Shown here: positions 41,815 to 53,357 of the stretch, in pieces
Numbering within the stretch: the first letter of the stretch is position 1
How the letters are laid out: each line of letters opens with the position of its first letter
NCBI RefSeq assembly: GCF_029227915.1
Contig: NC_079878.1
Location: 14,448,001-14,508,000 of the forward strand
Direction: 5' to 3'
DNA length: 60,000 nucleotides
Source of the DNA: Hydractinia symbiolongicarpus
Lineage: Eukaryota > Cnidaria > Hydrozoa > Anthoathecata > Hydractiniidae
Position numbers and translations under genes: made by a program
The notes under the pieces: generated by a model
Told to the model about the DNA's origin: nothing
Databases searched by the model: none
Seen by the model: only the letters and a program-made list of their open reading frames with translations

Positions 41815-42345
41815 TCAGATAATGCACATAGAAGGAAGACAATTTTTGTTAAGATCGTTCCAAAACTCAGGATCAAACTGAACTTTCTTTACCAAATAAC
41901 CATACTGAGTCCAAACGAAGAAGTTGCAAAAGTTTAAACCAGTAACTCCCATCTGCATTTGACACTGGGTAAAATACTGATGATTTTTGTTCAGAACTAA
42001 CTTCCCTTCAACATATTTTAAATAGGGTAGATGAATTTTAGGATCATTTGGAGATGTGTAATTAATGGAGTATGGACATTTTACTTCTAAGCATGACTTA
42101 GGACAACACGAACACGAAATAACTCTGTTTTTGCCATTACTTTTTGTCACACAAAGGTTATGTTGAGGGTCATTGATACGCTGTGATGGTCAACAATCAG
42201 CCTTTAAAAAACAATAACTAGAGGTTGGTTCAACTTCATGGTACAATATTGGGCCAAGTCAACCATTACTAAAATAGCTATAAGCTTTTGAACTTTTGTA
42301 ATCCTTCAAATCTGAACTATCAAGCTCACTGGGGTTAAACATTAG
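41815..42345 (-). pseudogene. YqaJ-type exonuclease of ISL2EU element
   Basis: Minus frame reading FNPSELDSSDLKDYKSSKAY, then CFLKADC, then a 111-codon open stretch with SCLEVKCPYSI and YFTQCQMQMGVTG. The E-x-K (LEVKCPY) and Q residues are the active-site marks of YqaJ/lambda-exonuclease-like nucleases. Two in-frame TGA codons (near 42,260 and 42,191) replace what should be Trp and another residue. The SWIM-like middle region is mostly missing. Confidence 0.78.
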
Positions 42346-42822
42346 GTAATTAAATATATCAGCATACAGTATGCATGGCCAAAAGATGAACACCAGATGC
42401 ACGGACTGTAAGCTTAGCCTGGTAATCTTTATGTAAAGCTATATGTACCTCCTCTGCTGTTTTGATGACTGGAACATTATTTTCGCTAGCTGTAAACACC
42501 CTAACTACTAATTCGCATTTTCTTTCCACTAACCTTCAGACCTCTCAATCTCAAATACCTCTTTAACTCGTCTACCTTCATCTTCTCTATCATTTAAAAC
42601 TCCATACTTATCTAACAACACTAACTACTCAAAACAACTTTCTTTCCTTCTTCCTTCTTGTGCAACTAAGACTAATTTGGTTAGTTTTGTTTACTCCAAA
42701 CTCGTCCCAGTCTTTTTATTAACGCGGTCTCACGCTATGTTGAATTGGTGTAGAATCTGGTGTTGTACTTCCTGATCCAAAGTATCTTCCTTCTGGATGG
42801 CTCTGTGAGAATGATGGCATAA

Positions 42823-42984
42823 AGTTTTGGCCATGCATACTGTATGCTGATATATTTAATTACATAGTACAATATTGGGCCAAGCCAACCATTACTTAAA
42901 TAGCTATAAGCTTTTGAACTTTTGTAATCCTTTAAGTCTGAACTATCAAGCTCACTGGGGTTAAACATTAGGTTTAATTGGTGT
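42823..42984 (-). pseudogene. Second, partial copy of the YqaJ-protein segment
   Basis: Just outside the right end of the ISL2EU element, about 110 bp repeats 42235-42345 in the same orientation. It is preceded by about 38 bp that repeat 42351-42389 in inverted orientation. In this copy the Trp codon that is TGA in the main copy is intact (SNGWLGPIL). It belongs to a separate, truncated insertion or to a rearrangement of the neighbour. Confidence 0.8.
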
Positions 42985-42992
42985 ATACCTAA

Positions 42993-43509
42993 TTCCATGA
43001 AATTAACGAGTCAAGAAATTAACGCGAATTAAACTAACAGTCATGAAATTAACGCGGTTCAATGAATTTATTTTGAAAAAGGCATTTAAGTAACGCGGTT
43101 GAGCAAGGTTGTTTTCAAAAATACATTTAATTAACGCGAATTTGATAATATGCGATATCACTCGACGCAAAAATTAGGCAACAGTCGAATCCGTCAGTTG
43201 CTGTTTGGAAAGACATTTTTAAAATTTAAAAATTTTGAAGAAAAAGTGCTTTCAGTTAATTTTCCACTTGGATCAGGGCATGAAGATTATAAAAAAGCTA
43301 TTTTAAAATAGATCGCTTAAAGAGAGAACACCGTTGAGCTATCGTCCGATAAGGAGGAAATAGTAGAAAATTTGTAAAAAAATGCTTTTTAAAGCTTTTA
43401 TATATTTTAAAAAAATAACCAAATTAACAGTACTTTAATTAACGTGTCATGAAATTAACGCAGATTTTGAAAAACCGCGTTAATTTCATAACTCGTTCAT
43501 TTCATGGAA
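42993..43509. mobile_element. Harbinger-type MITE with TAA target duplication
   Basis: Flanked by TAA at 42990-42992 and 43510-43512. The terminal inverted repeats of about 34 bp start TTCCATGAAATTAACGAG and differ at few positions. AATTAACGCG-like words recur at least five more times in the interior. There is no coding capacity. The 3-bp TAA duplication points to the PIF/Harbinger superfamily (inference). Confidence 0.82.
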
Positions 43510-43637
43510 TAAGGTGCACTAGTACATTGTAAAAATAAATTATAATCTAAGCCAGTTTATTAGTTATACTTTCTACGTAAATTTTTACCTATCCTGTATT
43601 ATGTCATCAGGGAAATGTATCATTTTTTCGATTTCTT

Positions 43638-43985
43638 CTAACTCTTATTACATTCTACTTCTTGACAACGACAGCGGTGAACCAAAGTTAGATTCTGATA
43701 TACATTCTTCTTTACTCCATTAATCTGACATTTTAACGTTATAGTCTTGTTTTTCCATTCACTAGGAAGACAAGCTTTACAATCTTTAGAATTTTTACCC
43801 ACCTGCGGTATATATATGGAATTGCATTTTCCAACGCACACTTTATAAACTTAGGTTCACAATTGGAGGCGAGCACGGGTTTTCTAGAATATTGATGTCG
43901 ACAGTTTTCATTTGTATGTATATTCCATTTAGGTGCCTTGGTATTTAATTCCTTGATGCGTAATTTCGCTAACTTACCGACGGTA
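43638..43985 (-). pseudogene. Inverted, broken copy of the gremlin-like gene
   Basis: Minus strand matches the cystine-knot gene at 35.5-35.9 kb from IKELNTKAP through NENCRHQYSRKP and NCEPKF. A deletion of about 7 nt then shifts the frame, and the match continues CVGKCNSIYIPQVGK through LVHRCRCQEVECNKS to a TAG. The signal peptide is absent and the upstream sequence is unrelated. All knot Cys after the shift remain, so the copy is recent or only lately released from selection. Tandem duplication with inversion or retroposition could both explain it. Confidence 0.85.
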
Positions 43986-44007
43986 ATTGTATTGAATTAT
44001 TAAAGTA

Positions 44008-44790
44008 TTATTGAAGTATTAAACTGAAAACACTAAGAAATATATTTTGAATGAAAAAGCCAACTATATGTACATAAAATATCAATTTATTTTCGAAAAA
44101 GTTTTGACTCCTTGTTTGCTTCTTGTTACTACGATTGTCTAAATCAACGGCCCTATTTAGATTGTTTAAAATACTCATTACATGATCTCTAAAGTTTGGA
44201 AACATGCTGTAATCTTCTATTATGCTAATAGCATTCAATACATCTTTGTATGATGGCTTTTTGAATGTTAATTCATATGGTTTATCGCCATCTAATTCGT
44301 CATCACTAGATTCCACAGAATTTCCGGACAGTTCGGCAATTATCTCAGCATCAGTCAAAGTATCACTGACGGATGTCAGTAAATCCACGTTCACCAGCTC
44401 ATCGGCTGTCATTTGGTAGTGTACACGGAATTTATCCTTCATTTTTTCAAGATCCGTTTCCAATTCTCTCACGACATTTTCTGCAACTCCCAAATCAGCA
44501 AATGGATCAGCTCCATCATTTTGCGCTCTTTCCACAGTTTCGCTTGATATTCCTGCTTTTTTGAAACAGTTCGTGAAAGTTTAATTAGAAACAGAATCCC
44601 ATGCTACTCGTAACATTTTCATAGCAGTTAGAATTGAGAATTTAGAAAGCTCATTGTTCCCTTCTAAGTTTAGGATCTGCTTTTTCACTGCCAGAGAACG
44701 AAATTTTGTATTCAGGGATCGAATAACAGTTAATCCATCGGTTGCGTGATTGAAGTGGTGTTTGGAGGAAGGAAAATTAGCTCTACTCAT
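44008..44790 (-). pseudogene. Tigger transposase C-terminal half
   Basis: Minus frame reads TKFRSLAVKKQILNLEGNNE and LTAMKMLRVAWDSVSN, then an in-frame TAA where a sense codon is expected. It continues with a long acidic tail (ENVVRELETDLEKMKDKFRV, then LTSVSDTLTDAEIIAELSGN). This is the usual C-terminus of Tigger-type DDE_1 transposases. The DNA-binding and most catalytic parts are missing. A different Tigger family from the 20-22 kb copies seems likely. Confidence 0.75.
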
Positions 44791-45718
44791 TTTAATCCCA
44801 CCATAGCTAACTTTAACTTACTTTAGCTAACCATAGTAAATTTAAGTGTCTATTAGCCATGTGTCTAAGTAACGGAGCACGGAGATTTACTTCCGCAAAC
44901 TTTTACTAAGAGTGTTTTTAAAAGAAACACGAGTTATCCAGCTTTTCGACCTAAAATTTTAGATTGCATTTTAATAACCCAAAAGTGCTGTGTGTAATAA
45001 CAATAATTTGCTTAATTTTTTGGCAGTCATTCAAACTGCTTGCATCATTCAAAGAAAAAAACACACTGACAACTAACTTCCTAACAAATCATAAAGAAAT
45101 TAAATAATTTGATCTAATTTACTCCACATACTGCCACCAGCAAAGTTTGTTTATCACTACTATCCTCAACAACAAACGGCAATCAATTGACGCCAACGAC
45201 AGACAACAGTTGATTGACGTCAATTAGATTACTGGCGACAGAGAAACATTTCACACGTTCTAACGAAAAGTAGAAGTGAAAAGCAAATGCTAAGTGATAA
45301 ACAACGTGACTATACCATTATTAACTAGTAAAACATAACTATCTATCTATTTGCTAATTGCGTGTGGCTAACCGCTTTTATTGAAGGACCACCAGTGATG
45401 GTAAAAAAATACGAGATCATAAAAAAGTTAATACAGTACCAATTACAGAGTTCAGTGTGCTTAGTCATAATTATAAGTAATTTTACTAGAAAAAGTCCCC
45501 TAACAAGTTTGTTAATCTTAAGGGGGTCTATAAGAGCTTCCGTCAAGATTTCGACACAACAAAAATTTTAGTTTTTTGCTTGGTTAACTTACTCGTTATT
45601 CGTCCAATTTCTTGTTATACCAGGTAATATTACCAGAATGCTATTCGAATGCTATTTATTGCTGGGAGACATCTGTGAAGAAAGGTTCTTACTTAGAAAT
45701 TTAACATTTTTACAACTA

Positions 45719-45887
45719 CAGTGGAATCTCTCTATCTGGAACTCGACCAAAAAATTTGTTCGAGATAGAGAAAGTTCGAGGTGAAGAAAGGAAAATACCT
45801 TGGGCGGACCACAAAGGGACCGAGACTTTAGTTTGAGATAGAGAGAAGTTCGAGATAAGGAATAGTCGAAATAGAGAGATTCCACTG
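45719..45887. mobile_element. 169-bp Tigger-type MITE
   Basis: TA flanks at 45717-45718 and 45888-45889. The ends CAGTGGAATCTCTCTATCT match at 18 of 19 positions as inverted repeats. The interior is rich in GTTCGAGATAGAGA-like words in both orientations. Pogo/Tigger elements show the TA target and the CAGT start. Confidence 0.88.
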
Positions 45888-47852
45888 TAATAAATAAATA
45901 AAAGCGCATAATTGTTTGTTTCGAAACCAAGACTTATCTGATCTTTGTTGTTTAAAGTAATGTTTTGTGTAAAACAAGATTCATTTTAATGAATATAGTA
46001 CTAAAAATGCACTGAATATCTGAATAATATAGTTCTAAAATATAGTACGGGATATAGTATTGGCTATAGTACAGGCTATAGTACGTTGAGGTTAAGATAT
46101 CTTTTGACTTAAATATGATATTTTATCCATATATTGATCCAAACCAATACGTGTTGTTCATATTAATGATACAAATGTGCAGATCGTTGAAACGTTGACG
46201 GTTTACATTAGTCATATTTCTTCGATAATATCTCACCTCCATGAGAATACTTAAAAAACGACCTCTGACCCTTTGTGTGTTCAAATATTATATAAAAAAG
46301 TCAAATAAATATAGGCGGATTGTTGGCTTTTATACAGCCTCTCTTCCTGTTGGATGAAAGAGTCAAAATATACGCGGATAATGTCTTATAAAAGGCTTCC
46401 TGTCAGCTATTATAGATCAACATTATTCATGGATTTTTTTAACTTAATGTGGGAAATAAGGGCCCACGTAAAATTTTCTTTCAACATAACCTCGAATTTG
46501 TCGCGAATGTGTCACCAGCAAATTACATACAACTTTCCTGTTGTTTCTTCTAATCGAATTAAAAATTGAAAAAGTATTTCCATTGCTAAATGATTTTCAA
46601 AACGTTATTTTCACACTTTATTCCTAAAATTTCATTCACAATCGTTGGCTAATTAAATAAGCGCGTTAATTTTGCCTTTTAAGTTCTTTTTTTCATTTTT
46701 TTTATTTGACCGTTTTTACACATACGAAAAAAAAATTGATAAAAGTCTTGACCATAAGGTATAAAAGTATGTGTAGCTATAAAGGACAATAAGGATAAAG
46801 CATATTTACTAAACTCATATTGTCCTAGAATTTTTTTTTTTTAAATCCAATATGCAAAATAATAAATTCCTCCAAACATATATATATTATCGCCATATTA
46901 AACAAAACAAAACATTGCGATATTTTAGTCACCCCTGGACACTAAGGCAAAAGATCTGAGAATGCAAGGTCAATAAATTGTGTTTTTGACCAGCATTTTG
47001 TAATTGTAAGTGACTTTTGTTCTTCCCAGTTTTGTTGGGAGCAATTTCATGCTTCTGCTACTGTGCGTTTACTTAGCTGTCATCTGACTTGCCTAATTAT
47101 TATATGAAAGACTAAAATTTCTATACATTTTTAATTTATTTAAGAAGTCCGGCAAAAAAACACTTAACTTGACGACCCAAGGTTAAAGGCATGCTTAACG
47201 CTTAAATACGTGTACAATTTACCTCCGCACATCTACTCAATTATTATTCAAAAATACTCCAGAAGTGGTAGAAATAGAAACACAGGATATTAGTTTGTAG
47301 AATAAGTTTTTATGAAAGTTGTAAACTGTAACTTCAGTTATTAACACATGCTTGAGTTGAGTCTTGTCGTTACCCTACCAAGCTAAGACAGCCACTCTAA
47401 ATTTATATTTTGCTAAATAAGTTGTAGTGGAAGTTCCAAAATAAATTATAACAGTATCTCAGGTTTCAGGGAATTTTTGCTGCATTCTGCGCAGAATACC
47501 AGTCCAGGTACCAATAAACTTTTACCCAGATGTAGAACTACACGGGCAGAAATTTAATTAAAATTACAGAATTCTTAAAAAATTGTTGTAATGTGGTTTG
47601 CTTTTTTAGCTTCAGAACAGTGTTTAGCACATTGTTTTGTTATCTAGTTGGGTTTCCTTCCTACTATTTTTGAAGGCGAAAATCGCTTTTTTGTCTTAAA
47701 ATGTCGATTAACCGATGGAATTTTGGCTCAAAATTTAAACAATTGAGAGTTTGAATAACTGACAGATAGCTATGTGCCTGAAATTTAAAAAAACATCTAC
47801 GGGGAACAAAAGTCGTTTGAATAACCGAGCATTTTGAATAATTGCAGGGTAT

Positions 47853-48180
47853 TCTCTCCAAATAACGGACACTCCAACCTCGATCCCAGGGCCTGTAGCG
47901 CTATTTTTATATGAGGATGAAACGCGTACGAGTTTCATCCTCATATAAAACAAAACGCTACAGGCCCCAGGATCGAGGTTGCGGACACTCCAAAAAGCGG
48001 ACACCTCTGATTAACGGCCAGGTTTTATACACCAGCCGAATTCTTGTCAAAGTCTCAGAAAAACTTCTAAAAAGCGGACAAGGAATAAGCGGACACTTCA
48101 ATTAACGAACATTTTTATGCACGAATAGGTATTTTTGAACTTCTCTCTTTTTATAATTAGCGGACACCTGCAGAAAATGA
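47853..48180. repeat. Iterated GCGGACAC region of a decayed DNA element
   Basis: At least five copies of a GCGGACACTCC / GCGGACACCT word, often next to ATTAACG, as in the ends of some Tigger-like elements. It is interrupted by the fold-back at 47876-47980. Superfamily is inference only. Confidence 0.5.
47876..47980. mobile_element. Fold-back insertion, 105 bp
   Basis: Two near-complementary arms (AACCTCGATCCCAGGGCCTG and on; TTTTATATGAGGATGAAAC at the tip) surround a short loop near 47,923-47,931. The right arm has a few extra A-rich bases. It has almost no spacer, so it should form a long hairpin. Confidence 0.82.
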
Positions 48181-50100
48181 TGCAACTCCTCTTTAAATTA
48201 TTGTCTGTGAAGAAAAAAAACAACGAAAAAACAGTGTTTTAATATGATTTGTATTGTCGTCGATATTTTATGCATTCATAAGTATTACATATTTTGTATT
48301 TGGGTTGTAGGGCTTTTCTTTACCATGCAGCTATACATTCGTGGCCTAAATTCTAAAATTGGTTTGTTAAAGATTTATATATGGCTAAAAAACGTGAGAA
48401 ATTACCCTAAAGCTACCAATTATTAAGGAAAACTACCGTTTTTTCGACTTTTTTCTAATCATTATGGATTTCGTGTGCACGTGGGTATTAATTTTTATGT
48501 GTATTACGTATTATTCACAAGTTCACATTGGGGATGTCCGTCATCTCTTTGTATAACTTCCTGTGTTCATTCGTTCTCGTGCTATCCTGTAGCCTCCATT
48601 CCGTGTTGTATATAATCAAGGAGAAGAGTAGTAAACGACATCAAGATATGAGGTAGACACATCTTGAGAAAGTAAGACTTTTTGCACAAACTTTTTAAAA
48701 AATGTCATAAGAAGAAATACTATAAATTTGAAATAAAAGATGTACATTTCTGGAAGCAAACATCGCACAGTGTGTGAAATATAAATATATACCATTCATA
48801 ACTTAAAACGTTTTTAAGTTAAAAAAAAGTTTAATATTTTGATATCACCATCGTGTTCATCATACTTCTTTTGTCCACTTTGCTCAGTCAGGTAGACTTA
48901 AGGACCCATTCATGTATATATTAAAAAACTAGTGCTCGTTGCAAACAAGGAATATACATGCTTTTTAATTATTATTTTAATTATTTAACAAACGTTTTTT
49001 TGACGTGGGAGCCTGTGTAATAAATTACTTTCCTTGAGAGTGATGGATTCATTTAGGCATTGTAAAGTGTTGTTGAAGAAGCGATGTCAGCAGAGTCGTG
49101 CAAAGAGTCATACGATGATACCTTTTGATAAATTATGCAGGACATATGAAACATTCAAACAGTGCGTAATGTCATGCAAAAGTATGCAGTTTTAGGCATG
49201 AGTCACTTTAAAAAAACTACGTGCATTCAATTTTTTTATGTGTTATTTTTGTATCACAACATTACAAAAAAAAAAACATTTCTTAAAAACAAAAGGTCCA
49301 ATGATATTATACGCGCAAAGAAATATGTCATTTTGTAAACAAAAAGTTTTTTGTATAATAAAAGTAGTATTATGTCTTTGTCTATTTCTGCATGTTATTA
49401 AAATCGTGTGATTTTTTTTTTGCTACGAAGTTAAGGAACATACATTCTTTCTGAAATCACCTTGTCTAAACTTAATGTACAAAACCTTCGTGTTGGGTTG
49501 CACAAGCAATGTACCAAGCAAGTTTTTGAATTCCTCACAACATTTACACTCGTGAAAGATCGGAAGAACACATTTTAACATTTGTGCAAATTTATTGCTT
49601 TACTAGAATTTAACTCGACGTTTTCATCGCTCATATCTTCCCATGCACTGATTTACGTTAGTACATTTTTTAATTCTTGCTGGATATATTCTTCGTGAGT
49701 GTAAGAAGCTGTGAAGTCTTCAATAGTAAATCAACGCTTTTGATGGTTGCAATAAATCTATATATCATTCTGAGAAGACGACCCTTGGCGGCCTGAGTGA
49801 AACTTTATTTATCTTCTTAGAAATCTTGTTCAGCTATAAACATAATGTGACGTCACAAATCAACAAAATGGACTATGAACAAAGTTGAATTTTGTTCGAT
49901 AATGGCGACGACCTTTAAAGTAATTACTGTTTTGGGGGGACGAAATTAGGACATAAATGAATATTGGAAATTCTGCCATATTTTTTTCGTGATATTATAG
50001 AATGTTTTTACCTTATATAATACCTGTTGCAAACTTAAATTTTATAAATTTCAAGATTATCAAAAACTCCGCCTAGATTTACCAGTGTTCATACACAATA

Positions 50101-50196
50101 AATAAACTAATTATTCCGTTCAAAATCGGAAAAAAGAGTTGTTTCGTAAATAAACTAATTATTCGGTTCAAAATCGGAAAAGGGAGTTGTTTCGTA
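50101..50196. repeat. 48-bp tandem duplication
   Basis: Two adjacent copies of a unit beginning AATAAACTAATTATTCCGTT that differ at about three positions. Confidence 0.9.
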
Positions 50197-51178
50197 AATA
50201 GTATAAACTATTATCTTAGTAAGCATGTGAAAAGAAGCTGAACATTCTCAAAATCAATGTAAGCACGGTAATGCATTTTCGAAACCGCAATCAAGACATA
50301 AATTGCCGCTTGTATACAGTATTTTTTATACGAAAATTGCTTAGAAATCTTGCAAATTTTATAATAGGGCTGCTTATAAAAAATTTCGTTATTCATTAAG
50401 TATTTTTATGCGGGGAAAACTTATGAGCATTTTTGAAACTTTGAGTGGAAACAAAAAATGATCAACTGATGTGATGTGTCGAGAAAGAGACACCCTGAGC
50501 TCAAAAGTGCTCAAAAGTGTACTTAACATGAAGATACACTTGGTTTGTTGTAAAACAGCTCGTTTAATATCAATCTGCCGGACGGTCGAGTCATTTTCAT
50601 TTTATTACACTGAAAATTATTTTTTTAACTTTGTGAAGCTCTGCTTAATGGTCATACTAATGCTTATTTAAGTTTAAAATTGATGATTACCCTCGCCTTG
50701 ATTGTTTAAAATCTTTTAATGGTATTACAAAAGTGCAATAAAACGATTGAAAATAAAACAAGAAGCCCAGGGGCTTGAAGATTTCCGCCATTAGCCTAAA
50801 AGATTATAAAATTTGAAGTTGATCTTGAAAACGGAGAATTATGGGGTAAACAAATCATTGAGTATTCTCAACTATTAAGGGCCTGATACACTTGTACAAT
50901 ATCACTGAAATAAAACATATAATATCAATATAATTTCTTAAAATATGTTTAAAATAGAGTTATAATTTCTTTTAATTGAAATTCCGCGCCTCTTTAAAAC
51001 CGTCGTCTTTTCTTTCGGAGCATTTTTTGAGAAAAAATCGCCCCTGGGATTTCACGTTCCTTCGAGAAGAGGATAGTATTGGTATAACTGACTAACTAAC
51101 AAGCCCTGTCCCAAATGGTCAATTGCAACGTCACAGATTTAAACTTCGTACCCAAGCTCCCTAAGTACTGGGAAGTCA

Positions 51179-51645
51179 TCTAAATGACGTTTCAGGCCAA
51201 AATTGGTATTTGTTTTCGACAAAATTTGGCTCAGTTAACAAAAAAAGTATGCTGAACATAATGGTGACATTTTAATTTTGATTTTTGTCACCTAAATGTC
51301 ATTTTAGACCAAAATTAGTCCAAAAATTAAAACTACTTCATTTTCAACAAAATTTGGCACAGTTAACAAATAAAGTATGCTGAACATGATGGTGACATTA
51401 TAATTTTGATTTTTGTCACCTAAATGTCATTTTAGGCCAAAATTGGTCCAAAAATTAAAACTACTTTATTTTCAACAAAATTCGGCACAGTTAACAAAAA
51501 AAGTATGCTGAACATGATGGTGACATTATAATTTTGATTTTTGTCACCTAAATGACATTTCAGGCCAAAATTTGTCCAAAAATTAAAACTACTTTATTTT
51601 CGACAAAAATTAGCACAGTTAATAAAAAAATGCTGAACTGATGGT
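51179..51645. repeat. 128-bp tandem repeat, nearly four units
   Basis: Marker CACCTAAATG recurs at 128-bp spacing (51,289, 51,417, 51,545). The units share AAATTTGGCACAGTTAACAA and GTATGCTGAACATGATGGTG. The first unit is about 110 bp because it lacks a short block, and the last unit decays. The period is not a multiple of three and no frame stays open. Confidence 0.9.
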
Positions 51646-52110
51646 CACACTTTCAACCATGAATATGATAGGCTGTATTTTTTGTTAGCAATTTCTTTTA
51701 AAATGTGAGTTCATTATGACACGTTTCGTTTTGGTTGCGTTTGTTGTAAGATATAATGTCACCTGTGTGCTTTATCTTTAAAGCTTCAACTACTACTTAT
51801 GTCTGTGCAAAATTGACTTATTTATCACAATTTTCTAAGGATAATGAACTACGTGGTAAGATGCTGACTTTAAAATTAACAATGTTTTGGCCCTTTCTGC
51901 AGCAGAGTTTCTAAGATAACTAATTTAGACATCAGGTATATGATAAAGCACGATTCAGGTTACTCGTTTCTATTTTCAAAATTAACCAAGACTAGGAAAC
52001 CTGGGGAAGGATACGTCAGATTTCCCCGAAGTAAGAAATTGTGTGTTTGTCATTATATTGACTTGTATTTAAATAGGTCCAAACATTGGAGCAATAATGC
52101 TAATTAGTTA

Positions 52111-52821
52111 TGTATGCAAGGCTACTGAAGTCTCACTTTAAATGTTTAATCGTTTAATTTAGTCGAAACACGCCGTTATTTTATATATTTAAAATTTAAA
52201 GTTTGCGCTACGCCTTCGTTCCAGAAATTATTGAGGCGCCTAGGCTCCTTGTTTTAGGGTGAATTTTCAACATGTGAATTAAAAAATCGTAGGACTAAAG
52301 GTACCATTTTTTGCTTGGGCACAAAAGGGACTGGATTCTACGGCACAACATATACATTGATGTTGAATTATCAGTGTGCGCAAAAACATCGCGAGCGCAG
52401 ATGTTAAAAACGCATGTCTTTGATTTCCGCCAGCGCCACGCGGGGCGGAATCTTTAAAAACGCCAGATGGAAGATAGATATATACTAGTCGTTAGCCCGT
52501 GGAAAATCCACGGGTTCGCCCGTCCTTTTTATACCGCATTGCGTGCTTCTCGCTATTGCACAGCTAAGCTACCATTTTGCGTGACAGACAGACAGACGTA
52601 TACGGGTATTATAATATAGATATTTAATGATATTATACAAATGTATCCTGGCTTTAACTAACCTGCAATGTTAAAATACAACTCAATAAATAAAAAATAA
52701 AATTCAAGAATAATTAATTAGTTCTGCTGAATATAGCTTTAGTCTACGTGCTTGAAAAATTGTACAGGAAGAAATGACGCAACATCAAAGATGGCGCATT
52801 ATAAGACGATCTTCATTATGC
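52111..52821. repeat. 711-bp direct repeat, copy 1
   Basis: Nearly identical to 53358-54069; I count about two substitutions and one insertion, all near the 3' end. It contains a reversed copy of the hairpin repeat family (52,487-52,620), a GACAGACAGACAGACG tract and a TTCCGCC...GGCGGAA stem near 52,423-52,450. It begins TGTATGCAAGG. No coding frame is evident. Confidence 0.95.
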
Positions 52822-53016
52822 AGTCCCTTATGGATTAAGGAGGTTTTAACTTTGCCTGGTATTAGCTCAGCATTCATATTTTATTTTACTAGGTCTTCTT
52901 CTACATCGAAAGCTGTTATTTTATGGGCATCTATTTCTGACATTTCAAGGAGAACTCATTGGTCAAATGAGTCTACCTTTAAGAGGTTTTATAACAAGCA
53001 AGTTTCTGAGAAATAA
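52822..53016 (+). pseudogene. Tyrosine-recombinase C-terminus between the direct repeats
   Basis: Directly after repeat copy 1 the frame reads SPLWIKEVLTLPGISSAF, then TRSSSTSKA and HWSNESTFKRFYNKQ to a TAA. In DIRS/Ngaro-type recombinases the segment ends in H-S-T-R...S-T-S-K-A and a W-S-x-E-S-T-F...Y block with the catalytic Tyr. Here the first His is replaced but Arg, the second His and Tyr remain. Everything upstream of this tail is missing. Confidence 0.65.
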
Positions 53017-53357
53017 TGGATAGAATTTCAGAAGGCTGTATTAAGAAAGCTTTAAAGTGAGGTCGTTGAAAGCGTAATCCAGTGAAGATCGGACATAAAA
53101 TTGAGGATTGGGCCAGGGCTCGCAGTCGATATCGATTTTATGAATCGAGATTCCGTCCTGGCTTTTAAAAAATTTTGCGGGAGAGCGCAAAGTCAAAAGA
53201 AATTGTTAATCATGCGCAAACGTTTATTTTTATTCACAGTTTCGTGCACAGACTTTTTTATGAATGCTCGACAGCCTAAATATTCAGCTTAAGGATATGT
53301 AAAACCAAAGCAATTCCTATAGTGTCATAATTTTTTATTAATTTATCCTTTTTTTAA
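53017..53357. other. Spacer between recombinase tail and repeat copy 2
   Basis: Would correspond to the 3' untranslated end of the recombinase element. The short frame 53101-53292 lacks any recognised motif. Confidence 0.4.

Larger units (their letters stand above)
40409..42750. mobile_element. ISL2EU-type DNA transposon, decayed
   Basis: Ends are inverted repeats with 44 of 46 positions matching (CACCAATTCAACATAGCG first), flanked by TA at 40407-40408 and 42751-42752. It carries two convergent genes: a THAP-domain transposase on plus and a YqaJ-type nuclease on minus. ISL2EU elements are known for exactly this pairing. Both genes are broken, and the transposase lacks its central catalytic region. 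Confidence 0.85.
45890..51178. other. Gene-poor stretch
   Basis: No gene recognised. It holds the iterated GCGGACAC region with a fold-back insertion (47.85-48.18 kb) and a 48-bp duplication at 50,101-50,196. The rest is AT-rich without motif. Confidence 0.5.

Noticed and set aside
47735-48105. Open frames on both strands with similar peptides (VRVSSSYK)
   Set aside because: The likeness comes from the fold-back arms being complementary, not from coding.
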